A program made the position numbers and the translations under genes. From positions 22,256,657-22,320,656 of the forward strand of contig CM055094.1 in assembly GCA_029204225.1 (NCBI GenBank): 64,000 nucleotides of DNA. The letters are read 5' to 3'. The notes below the pieces were generated by a model, which worked only from the letters and a program-made list of their open reading frames with translations, was not told where the DNA came from and did not search any database. Below are positions 55,254 through 64,000 of this stretch, piece by piece. Positions within the stretch are counted from its first letter, which is position 1, and each line of letters begins with the position of its first letter. Source of the stretch: Diphasiastrum complanatum. Its lineage: Eukaryota; Streptophyta; Lycopodiopsida; Lycopodiales; Lycopodiaceae.

Positions 55254-55814
55254 TTATTCAGCCAATAAGATTTCTTGCAAGTCAACCACACTTGGCAAGA
55301 CTCTTTGAATGGCAAAACTTTGCACAAGGTTAGCATGTTCATTTAGCAAACCACTCAACATAACTTGGACTATTTCACCATCTTTTATGTTCTCATCAAT
55401 GCATGCTAAATCATCACTTAGGGACTTAACTCTCAAGATAAATGCATGAGCACTTTCACCCTCTCTTTGCCTACTAGAAAATATTTGTCTCCTTATGGTC
55501 AATACCCTAGATGTGGACTTTGATTCAAAGAGCTTCTTTAAGGCATTCCATGCCTCACTTGCACTTTGACACTTTCCAACTTCCTTGAGAAGTTCATTTG
55601 TAACATTCATTTTAATGATATGAAGAGCCCTTTTGGCCTTCTTATCAAACCTTTGTTGCTCTTGAAGTGTGAGAGGTCTCTCTTCAATTTCTGCAACTAT
55701 GTCCATGAGTTCATTCAACTCAAGTAAGGACTCCATCCTCACTTTCCAAGTAGAGTAGTTTGATGAACTCAACCTTTCACTAGACTCTAGCATGATCCCA
55801 CCATTGGAAGCCAT
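55254..55814 (-). CDS. A gag capsid (186 codons)
   Basis: MASNGGIMLESSERLSSSNY, WKVRMESLLEL, AWNALKKLFESKST and the ADLQEIL-type end. It stops at a TAA (55254-55256) in phase with pol. H and D1 have AEESR at the corresponding place, where A has AE-stop-HR, so the stop replaces a sense codon. Probably inactivating; readthrough cannot be excluded. Confidence 0.9.
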   Translation of the reverse strand: MASNGGIMLESSERLSSSNYSTWKVRMESLLELNELMDIVAEIEERPLTLQEQQRFDKKAKRALHIIKMNVTNELLKEVGKCQSASEAWNALKKLFESKSTSRVLTIRRQIFSSRQREGESAHAFILRVKSLSDDLACIDENIKDGEIVQVMLSGLLNEHANLVQSFAIQRVLPSVVDLQEILLAE

Positions 55815-56974
55815 GATTCTAATGTTTCTTCAACTTTTAGGTTTTGTCCTAAAGCACTTAGCACTCACTTTTCTCTCAACAAATGATAGATAAAGAGATC
55901 TATGAAGATTTAGGACCCTAAAACACTTCTATATTGAACCTAGATGGTTTCCAAGCATAGAAAGGAAGATTGAAACACATGAAATACTTTGCACACACTA
56001 AGAATGGATTACAAAATCAAACCAACCTGAACACACTCTTGCTTAAGCTCTCAAACTTTCCAGCAAGTGACCAAATCAAGTTATGGTGTGAAGAGTTACT
56101 TGCATTCTTAGAAAATACCCAAAACTAGGATGCCAAGATTACCTAGTAATGAACAAACTTGATCAACATATGATCAACACACTAAGATATTGATTCAACC
56201 TGTAAAACCACATGTAAACCACACTTCTAAAAGTTTATAAACTCCAGCAAGTGATAAATACAAGATTTAGAGGTGAATGAATGAGCACACTTAGTGAATC
56301 ACAAGACTAGCTTCACTATCTTGTCAAATCTTGGTGTTTAGATGTAGATCTAAGATCACTTCACATGAGAATGTTCCTCAACCTGTTAAGAACCTGAAAA
56401 CACACTTGCATAATGGTTAACACCTTCCAGCAAATGCTCCAATCAAATTACATAAGGAGAGTTACTTACATGCTCAACAAAGTACACCAAAATTTATGCC
56501 AAAATTGATGACAATCTTTACAATATGCTCTTCACAATGGAGCTTACAATATGTTCACCCAAAAAAGGGGATCTTTCATCCAAATGGGAGCTTTGCTCAG
56601 CCTTTAGGAGAATTACAACTCACTCAAAAGAGCATTTGTCATCCACTTAAGGAGAAGTTTCATCCACTTAAGGAGAGTGTTCATCCAAGAATGGAGATTG
56701 TCAACAATAGGATTGAAAAGAACATTGTTAGTATTGAATATGCACAAGCCTCACAATCACAAATGATTAGGTGTTATGATCTGATCCAAAATAGTTTCTT
56801 TTCAGCCTCTGATCTTCAATAGACCTGAAATATGCTTTTGATCCACAAGTTCAACTCACAAAACAAAGGTTAGTAAGATTTGATCAACAAAGCAATGCAA
56901 AATCATGCTAGAACTTGATCAAACATCCAAATATCACCAAAAATGGAATACTTACTGTAAATAGAAGCCAACCA
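55815..56974 (-). other. A 5' leader, no gene seen
   Basis: About 1.2 kb untranslated leader. A plus-strand frame at 56496-56822 is judged fortuitous. Confidence 0.8.
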
Positions 56975-56986
56975 GCTCTGATACCA
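56975..56986 (-). other. A primer-binding site (initiator tRNA-Met)
   Basis: TGGTATCAGAGC on the element strand. Confidence 0.93.
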
Positions 56987-57641
56987 TGTGAAAAATACAG
57001 ATCCTAAGTGGATCTAAACTCCAAGATCATTGGCTTGAATGCTTGCACTCCAAACTACATAAGCTAGGAATTGGCAACACATTCTATGCTACCTAGAATG
57101 CAAAGAACTTGATCAAAAAGCATTTATCACAAATGGAAACTTCCATAAACATCAAGTGCGGCCCAAAATAGCATTATACAGTCCATAATACATCAGCCTA
57201 CCACTTTTGGAAAGCACCTAAGATCATACACAATAGCTTGAAGACAATACACACAACAATGCTCTCAATGGAGGAAGAAACAATGACAATGATCTATTGA
57301 TCTCAATGAAGCATACAAAAGGTTTCTCCAACCTGTTCTCCACGACTTCCCTACTATTTATGGATGAGGAAGATGACTCTCTCTCCTCTCTCTAGAAGGT
57401 ACTTGACCCTAGATATTCCCTATATAGGAAAAATAGCTAAAAATGGCTTATATGACCAAAATACATCAAAATGGTCTCATTTTGAAGGGTATGAAGTTTG
57501 ACACTTCATCATACTGAAAAAATACAGTAAATAAAAACATTGTGGCCTGGTTCACACGTGTGAAACTCCAGAACCAAAACTATTTACAATTTTAGCCAAT
57601 TTAGGCCTCAAACTAGCTAGGAAATGTTGACAATTTTCACA
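56987..57641 (-). repeat. A 5' LTR, 655 bp
   Basis: Appears identical to 51211-51865; TCACACGTGTGA at 57552-57563. Confidence 0.95.
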
Positions 57642-57646
57642 AAATC

Positions 57647-57748
57647 CGTCAAGAATCATGTTTCTGAAGTCAAAGTTGAATAGTGCCCGCATGGAGCAAG
57701 GAGAGCACATTCAGACGTACATGATCAGAATCAAGACAATGAGAGTAC
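57647..57748 (+). pseudogene. C2 gag, continuation after A
   Basis: About 100 bp of capsid coding sequence in phase with 50907-51210 when A and one AAATC copy are set aside. It joins E RT sequence at 57749. Confidence 0.8.
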
Positions 57749-58192
57749 GGTGTGCTTGCTATTTAGAAGTCTTTATGGCTTGAAGCAAGCACCTAGATCA
57801 TGGTATTCAAGAATCAACAACTTTCTACTTTCATTAGGATTTGTGCTTAGTGACTATGATCGTTCTATGTACTTAAAGTTTGATGGTAGTAATATTGTCA
57901 TTCTTCTAATCTATGTAGATGACATTATTCTTAGTGGAAATTGTTTGATGCTAGTTCAAGAAACTAAGGATGCATTAGGAAGAGAATTTAAAATGCAAGA
58001 TCTAGGGGAGATCCATTACATTTTAGGCCTTGAGATTGATTTTCATGAAGAGTATGCTTTTATTTGTCAATCTAGATATGTCTTTTCTATGTTGAGAAAA
58101 TTCAATATGCAAAATTGTAAAGGCATAGATACTCCCATGGAGCAACATGTAAAAGATCCTATTAAAGGTGATTAAAGATCCTTCGAGGACAT
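57749..58192 (+). repeat. Second copy of 444-bp direct duplication
   Basis: From GGTGTGCTTGCTATTTAG to CCTTCGAGGACAT, matching the first copy. Lacks the D solo LTR and carries its own TAA at about 58173. Confidence 0.88.
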
Positions 58193-58648
58193 CACACTTT
58201 ATAGGAGTCTTATAGGTTCTTTAATTTGGCTTACTATCACTAGACCCGATTTGAGCTATTGTGTGCACAAAAAGATACCATATCTCTATCTTCTTGTGAG
58301 GCCGAGTACAAAGCACTCACTACAACAACTAAATAAGTGCTTTGGATCAAGAGGTTAATCATGGAGCTAAAGTGCATCAAAGAGGATGATCTTCCCTTGA
58401 TCAAATGTGACAACATATCGGCACAAGCTCTTGCAAACAATCCTATTTTTCATGCAAGAAGCAAGCATAGAGAAGTGGCACACCATTTTGTAAGGGAAAA
58501 GCTCATTGGAGGTGAAATCAACTTGGAACACGTCGACACATCTTCATGTATTGTTGATCTTCTCATAAATTCACTTTGCAAAAGTGCCTTCTCAAAGCAT
58601 AGATCTAATCTTGGTCTTATCTCAAGATCGATGCTTGATCCACATTAG
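57749..58648 (+). pseudogene. E RT C-terminus and RNase H, right copy
   Basis: YVDDIILSG, LGLEIDFHEEYAFICQ, a stop in place of Glu (GD-stop-RSFED), then the same RNase H deletion (DLSYCVHKK) as the left arm, and the end CDNISAQALANNPIFH ... SRSMLDPH. Confidence 0.88.
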
Positions 58649-58666
58649 ATACATTTTTAGGAGGAG

Positions 58667-59279
58667 TGTCAAAATATTGGAAAAATCTATCTAATGTTGT
58701 AAGTAGGGGTTTGAAAAATGCCAAAGATGAATTGAGCTCTTTTGGCTTCGTAAAGACCCATCTTAGAATAAAATATTCAAGGTAGGTGGAAGTAGAAACT
58801 CGAGCTACCATAGGAATTGCCATTTGTACTTTGCATGCCACATTTAATGCATGAAAAGACTAGGTGGCACAATTAGACATATTGAGGTGGCTTGAATAAG
58901 TCTAGATAGCTTGAGAGGTGGATTCATAACTCCAATTCAACTCAAAGTAGGAGGAGAGTCCATGGATCTATATATATGTGATGTAGTCTCATTGAGAAGA
59001 TGATGAAATTTGTGTGTAATGCAAATTTGGAGACTAAGCTCTTTGTGCCCTCTCTCTCTACTCGAATTTGTACTTTCATTTTCTCTCTCTAGCCGAGTTG
59101 AGGCATTTATTGCACTTAGTTTCATGTTTTGTTGACAGATCTTGCTTGTAACACAATAATATTTCTTGTATGATCAGCTTTCCTATTGTCAATCAATGCT
59201 AGTCTGATCTTTATGATATTATTGGGCTTAGGAGATCAAAAGTACATGTGTAGGGCATCCCACACATGTGAATTCAACA
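58667..59279 (+). repeat. E 3' LTR, right copy, 613 bp
   Basis: TGTCAAAATATTGG...GAATTCAACA, uninterrupted. It is the empty-site counterpart of the left LTR that F occupies. Followed by ATATG, the inverse of the CATAT target site. Confidence 0.93.
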
Positions 59280-59963
59280 ATATGTGATAGCATGATTAAG
59301 AAACTACAATCAAACTGTCATACATCCAAAATCAAGCATACAATGGCAAAATAGAAAGGCTTCACAAAAGTAAGAAAAATGGAGGAGGAGGCTTCTCTTC
59401 TCTCTCTTTCTCTCTCTCTCAATCTCTATTCTTACAAATGAAAAGTGAATCCAAAATGGTGTCACATCCCTACTTATAGACAAAGCTAGGGTTAGGGCTT
59501 TTGTTTCACCCAAAAACCATGTGCCATACGAACTTGGCTATCTTAAAAAGTTATAAGCCAAAATGCATTTAATACTACTTGGGTCCTTTCTTGTTTTTGG
59601 CCCATTGGAGCATAGATCTAATTCTATTTCACGTGCCCTTGGCTTACGAGTACAATGCACCTTCTAAGGGTGTTTGACGTTATATTACAATTTAGATCTA
59701 AGTCATTAAATTGACTCGGCCATGCTTTTGTTCTCGTCGACGTAAAATATGTTGGGGAGGCGCTAGGGTTTCTTTTCGCTCATTGGTCTCATCAACCTTC
59801 TGATATTGGTGTTCCTAGTAAATCTGGATTCCAAACCTTCTTCTCGGTTATTTGTCAATGCTCCTTAATGTAGTTTGGTGGCTTGATTCCTTCACTTGAT
59901 ATCCATTAGGCTCTTTTTGGCATCTGGAATCCGAAGAAAAATCTTCACCAGAATCTCCTAACA
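59280..59963 (-). repeat. J 3' LTR, right copy, truncated
   Basis: Reverse counterpart of 3874-4553, with TCTATAAGTAGGG near 59475 on the element strand. Confidence 0.7.
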
Positions 59964-60946
59964 TGCTCCCACTACAAATCTGGTGACAGTCCCTTGGCAC
60001 CTACATATGTCATTGGTGTTGGCGTGCATGGCGATGTGATACCATTGCGAAAGGAAGGGAAAAAAGAGGTATAGACAAGAGGGGAAAAAGATTCGGCGAA
60101 AAGTGATGAGAAGAAAAAAATTTGGCAACAAAATTGAGCTGTAGAGGGGGGGAAACAAAGAAGGTGTATGTACAAATAGATAAATGAAAAATAATTAAAT
60201 ATATGAATAAATAAAAATAAGAAAGACAAAAATTGAATTAATGGTGAAAAACAAGAAAATAAAAATGAGTCCCTTGATACTTTTTCAGTACTTCTTTTTC
60301 TCTCTTTTTCTTTCTTTCTTCTCTTTTTTTTTTTTGTTACTAAAGAAAATGATACAAGAAGGTGGTGAAACGTGCTTCATGGAGCCTGCTCTAGTTGTTG
60401 GCCCTTTGTATCTTCAACATCGCGGATCTTTCAATGGGTTTTAGCAACTACGCGGATGAAACGGAAACACAATGTGCTGCGAGTTATAGATTGTGAGCGG
60501 ATTGGGCCGAACATCGGGTGCATATTCCCTAGGAATCCCGTCCTATGCCATCATTCCAACCTCGCTATATTAACAAATGATGTAGCAGATAGGTGATGGT
60601 AGGTCCGGTTAAAGGGGATTCGATCAACGATGGCCGTCGACGATGGCCGGTGCTTTGAAGGTTTTGTTCGGATTGAAACAGTATTCACCAAAGCACATGT
60701 CCCACCTTGTAACCACTTTTGCAACTGTCAGCAGTGTCTCCACATTATAATTGAGCTTCTAGTATGATGAGATCTGGAGAGTTAGTCGTGTCAGTCATGA
60801 AGCGGTTGAAGGCCCTTTGGAAATCGCTCGTTGTGTTTCAACACTTATCTGATTTTATTAATGGCCAATTTAGGCCTCGATGCTTGGAGTCTTCAATGCT
60901 GACCAAGATTTTCTTCTAGGCATTGGATGGTACGATGAATATGCCT

Positions 60947-61772
60947 TTAAACTATAGGAGCTGCAAGATACCCTTTTAACAGCTCTGGGTTACGCAAAAG
61001 TACCGTCTTCCTCCACTCTAGTTGTTTCTTGAGGAGCTCCTTGAGCTTTCTAGATAATTTATAGCCATCCCTTGTCTTGATATCTGGATATTCATGGACG
61101 AAGAGAGCTGACTGAGTCAGGTATCGACAAGACCTTATGGTACCAGTGCTTGTATACCACCACAAGATCAGCGAGGTTGTCCACGGTGCGAGGAGGAACG
61201 GCGGAGGTGGATGGAAGATCAGATTTGGGAGGCGAAGAGATGATGGGAGGCGAGATGGCGCAAGGTGGTGAGGATCCATGAGGAGGATATGTGATCTCAA
61301 ACTCGAGAATGTTAGGATCGATATGAAAAGAGGTGGTGGCTTCGACTTGAGTGGCATACTAGAGATCATGGTCGAAGGTGCGATCTCCGCTAGTTTGGAG
61401 GTCAAAATGTGAGAAAGTGAGCTAAAGTTGCTAGTAGTCGATGGTGGAGGCGGATTCTATGAAGGAAAAGTCAGATATGGAGCACGGATGGTGGATGGAT
61501 GGATCTTGGACAATGACATTATAATGTGCCAAGGCCATGTTGTAACAGATGATGAGGGTGGCGGGATAATATTGGTGGCAGTCATAGTACAGGGTCCAGA
61601 GCTCGTTATATGTGAGATGAAGGGCTTCTAGAAGGGTGGTGGTAGTGGTGTGGGAGTGCTTGATGTACTCTGCGAGGGCATCAGACAAGTTCTTTGCTCC
61701 TGATGGCTGGTACTCTGGCACGTATTGAGGTGGAACAAAGAGAGGGGGTTGATGCATGTGATCTAGCTCCAA
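60947..61772 (-). pseudogene. J proline-rich ORF region, right copy
   Basis: Frames 60947-61405 and 61431-61772 (MELDHMHQPPLFVPPQYVPE). Here a single frame joins the SKPPPLFIS start to the KLKELLKKQLEWRK end, unlike in the left copy. Confidence 0.4.
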
Positions 61773-62029
61773 TTGGAAGCGTCAATCGTGCGAAAAATTG
61801 ATGATGGCACAAAGGCCTGCTACAAAACGGAATGGGGACTCCCGAAAACATCACAGAAATAGCCGAAATCCTTAACCTAGACAAATCCAGTAGGGACGAC
61901 AAAAACAAAAAAGAAATTAATTTGCCTCTGATGCAACCTGATAAATGGGAATGATGTCGGAATTAGAGGGGGGGGGAAGTTGGGAAAGGCAGAGAAAAAT
62001 AATAAAAAGCTAGTATAATGAGATATTGA

Positions 62030-62872
62030 AAAGTTAAAAGTAAATTGTCGTCTAGAGCAGTGGAGAACTCTAGAACGACAATGAACTGCTTCTTCAAGGT
62101 TTGCAGCTGGCCTTCGATAGACTTGAGTGTTTGCTTGTCTTCTTGGAGTGTGGCATGTAGAGTTGCCAGTTCCATGTCTTTAGAGGTGAACATAGCATCA
62201 TGAAGTTTGCATTGGTCCTGATAGATTTGGAACGCTGGCGCAAATTGGTCTTTGCAGTACCTGGCCCATTTTTCTAGAGTTTCTGGACGGCCGGTGTCTC
62301 ATCTTCTTTTGTGACGAGACCATCTGATCTAGTGCAACTTGGATGGCCTTCACTTGCTGGACCTTGAGCTCTAGGGTCACCTGTTGGGTTGCAAAGTTGG
62401 CCTGGGCTCTCTGCATCTCCATCTTATCTTTTGCAACCTTGTGCTACAAGGCGCAGACATAGTTGTTGAGCGATCTCTCATTGGCTCTGGGAGATTGCTG
62501 CTCCTACTCTAATGTCGTCTGTTTCAGCACTAGGTGCTGGCGGTTTGATTGGTACGTTTGTCGCATGGTCTTTTCTTGGTTGAGCTCGGTTTGAAGTTTG
62601 GACAGGAGCTATGTATCTTGTTGAGCCACTTGGTCTGCTTTCTTCAGTTGGTCCTTGAGTTCTTGGACCTATGTTTGGTTCTCTATCCTCTCTTTTCCAT
62701 TCTCTCTTTCCAATTGTGTGACCTGATCAGTCAAGGCCTACAACCTTTGCCCTGCCACCAATTGGCCTCGAGACTTCTCGGTAGCTTGTTCATCGAGCAT
62801 CTGGTGGAGTTGTTGTTGGAGGCCCGTTAAGGTAGTCCAACATCCCAATGCCTGAGCGTCCCATGTCATGTG
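62030..62872 (-). pseudogene. J coiled-coil ORF, right copy
   Basis: Same ORF as 952-1800. It retains ATG GAG ATG CAG where the left copy has TAG, but shares the TAG after AACCAAACA and others. Confidence 0.55.
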
Positions 62873-63424
62873 TTGCATATAATTAGCCCATGAGCTTATT
62901 AATGAATTACCAAACATGGCCATGAGCTAACTTAGAATAGAATTAGTCATTAGGATAGTTAATAAAGGGGTTCGAGCAACCTCGCTATATTTGTGAATAA
63001 CAAACTTGTAATAATGGTTGGAAGGCCCAAATTTGCCAATTAAGGCCCGAAACTTGTAATAGAGGCACAAATGACTACTATAAATAGCTGAGGTCGTGCT
63101 AAATTTGGAGGCTATTGTTCATTTTGTAATTTTGAGTTTCAAGAGATCTTGGAGCTTCTCTTTGAGAGCTTTCTTGATGGAGAAAGTGGTTCATGTTCCT
63201 AAAATCACATGAGAGCTATAATTATGCTCTAGAATCAGGCCCCTATCTTGTGAATGATCAATAATCATGAATAATGATACCTTACTTTGCCTATTTTGGT
63301 GAAGTTTTGCTACTTTTAGCTATCTTCTTGATTTTTGACTAGTTTTCTTGATTTCTTGCATTTCCATTATGATTTGATGTTAATGAATGGATTTGATGTT
63401 TGAATGCTAAATTGGCACATGACA
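62873..63424 (+). repeat. Probable LTR of element K
   Basis: Starts TGTTGCATATAATTAGC at the J boundary, has a TATA box CTATAAATAG at 63078-63087, and ends near GGCACATGACA, shortly before a PBS-like site. No second copy in the window confirms the limits. Confidence 0.5.
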
Positions 63425-63428
63425 ATTT

Positions 63429-63440
63429 TGGAATCAGAGC
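63429..63440 (+). other. PBS-like site of element K
   Basis: TGGAATCAGAGC, one base from the TGGTATCAGAGC initiator tRNA-Met site used by the other elements. Confidence 0.55.
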
Positions 63441-63824
63441 ATCAGATCCTTTTCCCATTAGATTTGGTGGATTCTGTTAAGTTTGGTAGAGTTTCTTGTT
63501 CTAGTTTTCTTGATTTTTTAATTTCCAAGCAAGTTTTGATTCAATTTCTGACATCTAATCTTCATTTTCTGTGTAGTTTCTTCTTGTACATCAATAGATC
63601 ATTCTTTGAGCTTTCTAGAGGTATTGAGATTTTCTGATTTGGGCTATAATGACCAAGTTATGGCCATTTTTGTGTTTTCATTCTAATTTTAGTTAGTGAT
63701 AGTTTTTTTAGTCTTTTTTTCTCCATTTTTGGTATTACTTTTGGCTGAAATTTGTGATTGTAATTCTATAGAATTGTATATCTCTGTCTTAGCTTAAATT
63801 TGAGCCAATTTGTAGCCAATGTGT
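63441..63824 (+). other. K leader-like stretch, no gene
   Basis: T-rich sequence between the PBS-like site and the RNase H fragment. Gag, protease, integrase and RT are absent, so K is internally deleted. Confidence 0.5.
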
Positions 63825-64000
63825 AGTGCTGCACAAGAAGCTATATGGTTGAGACAAATCTTGGAAGAGATTGGCATGAAGCAGAAAAATCCCACAACTT
63901 TACATAGCGACAGTCAGAGTGGCATTCAGCTAGCAAAGAATCTAGTGTTCCATGCGAGAACTAAACACATTGAGATTCAATATCACTTCATACGTGAAAG
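63825..64000 (+). pseudogene. Copia RNase H fragment of element K, runs off window
   Basis: Open frame QEAIWLRQILEEIGMKQ, SDSQSGIQLAKNLVFHART and KHIEIQYHFIRE, the C-terminal RNase H of a copia element closest to C1 (EIGMKQ, KNLVFHARTKH). Continues past 64000. Confidence 0.8.

Larger units (their letters stand above)
51211..57641 (-). mobile_element. Copia element A, complete, 6,431 bp
   Basis: Minus-strand element with a perfect 5-bp duplication AAATC (51206-51210 and 57642-57646), 655-bp LTRs that appear identical, PBS, leader, gag, pol and polypurine tract. The only coding lesion seen is one in-frame TAA between gag and pol. It inserted into the gag of C2. Confidence 0.96.
46921..59279 (+). 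mobile_element. Copia element E, right (inverted) copy
   Basis: Plus-strand E copy truncated at 46921 in the pre-integrase region (SVGQ). It is split by the D solo LTR (48988-49669) and by the C2/A block (49735-57748), and ends with its 3' LTR at 58667-59279. Same lesions as the left copy: integrase/RT frameshift, TGA after LALFFK, RNase H deletion. It has its own extra lesions (a stop near 47752 in integrase, another near 58173). Confidence 0.9.
47070..62872. repeat. Right arm of large inverted duplication
   Basis: Reverse counterpart of 952-11982. Position 47070 corresponds to the D1 junction and 62872 to the A2 junction. Excluding the D solo LTR with one target-site copy (687 bp), the C2/A block (8,014 bp) and one 444-bp duplicate gives 6,658 bp, against 6,655 bp in the left arm. 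Confidence 0.9.
59280..62872 (-). mobile_element. Element J, right (inverted) copy
   Basis: LTR at 59280-59963 (ends at CTAACA, then the purine tract complement GCTCCCACT), untranslated stretch, proline-rich ORF region (60947-61772) and coiled-coil ORF (about 62030-62872), mirroring 952-4553. Confidence 0.65.

Noticed and set aside
55254..55256. TAA between gag and pol of A as a programmed readthrough site
   Set aside because: The context does not resemble the known plant readthrough consensus, and related elements in this window have a sense codon there. Kept only as a low-probability alternative.

Overview
The window is a piece of a land-plant nuclear genome made almost entirely of nested LTR retrotransposons. 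Evidence: Ty1/copia polyproteins with plant-type gag zinc knuckles, primer-binding sites complementary to initiator tRNA-Met (TGGTATCAGAGC on the element strand), Ty3/gypsy remnants, long GA microsatellites, and no prokaryotic gene layout. The species cannot be named from sequence alone. Only one convincing non-transposon gene was found, a small single-exon Ifi-6-16/ISG12-like protein at 27609-27980.

Element names used here are local. Family A: one complete element at 51211-57641, and the right end of a second (A2) at 1-951. Family D: D1 at 11983-18139 (full length), D2 at 23578-26912 (gag, protease and integrase deleted), and a solo LTR at 48988-49669. Family E: degenerate copies in two inverted arms (left 4554-11982 and 18140-20860, right 46921-59279). 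F: a non-autonomous relative of E inside the left E LTR (4944-9314). H: the youngest and best preserved element, 34289-40600, with a single 1326-codon gag-pol reading frame. C1 (about 40606-45960) and the C2 fragment (49735-51210 plus 57647-57748) are another copia lineage. J is an LTR element with coiled-coil and proline-rich ORFs (952-4553; mirrored at 59280-62872). L, M, N, O and K are fragments of further gypsy and copia elements.

Layout: 1-951 is A2. 952-11982 is the left arm of a large inverted duplication (J, with E in its LTR and F inside E). 11983-18139 is D1. 18140-20860 is the E gag, leader, LTR and a tandem fragment. 20861-23129 is a gypsy tail and LTR. 23130-27170 is a copia remnant interrupted by D2. 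27176-27980 is the ISG12-like gene with its upstream region. 28085-32340 holds copia and gypsy remnants. 32698-33096 is a copy of the ISG12 upstream sequence between direct repeats. 34289-40600 is H. 40606-46641 is C1 and an L-type LTR. 46721-46920 is another ISG12 upstream fragment. 47070-62872 is the right arm, carrying the D solo LTR, C2 and A. 62873-64000 is element K.

The history can be read from target-site duplications. E inserted into the J LTR and decayed. The J+E block was then copied in inverted orientation: both arms share E's lesions, and after removing later insertions they are 6,655 and 6,658 bp long. F, D1 and A2 then entered the left arm, and the D solo LTR, the C2 segment and A entered the right arm. 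H, A and A2 look very recent because their LTRs are identical or nearly so. Several junctions (C2, the 32.8 kb block, the 28.8 kb filler) show foreign segments flanked by duplicated local sequence, which suggests repeated patch-type double-strand-break repair in this locus.
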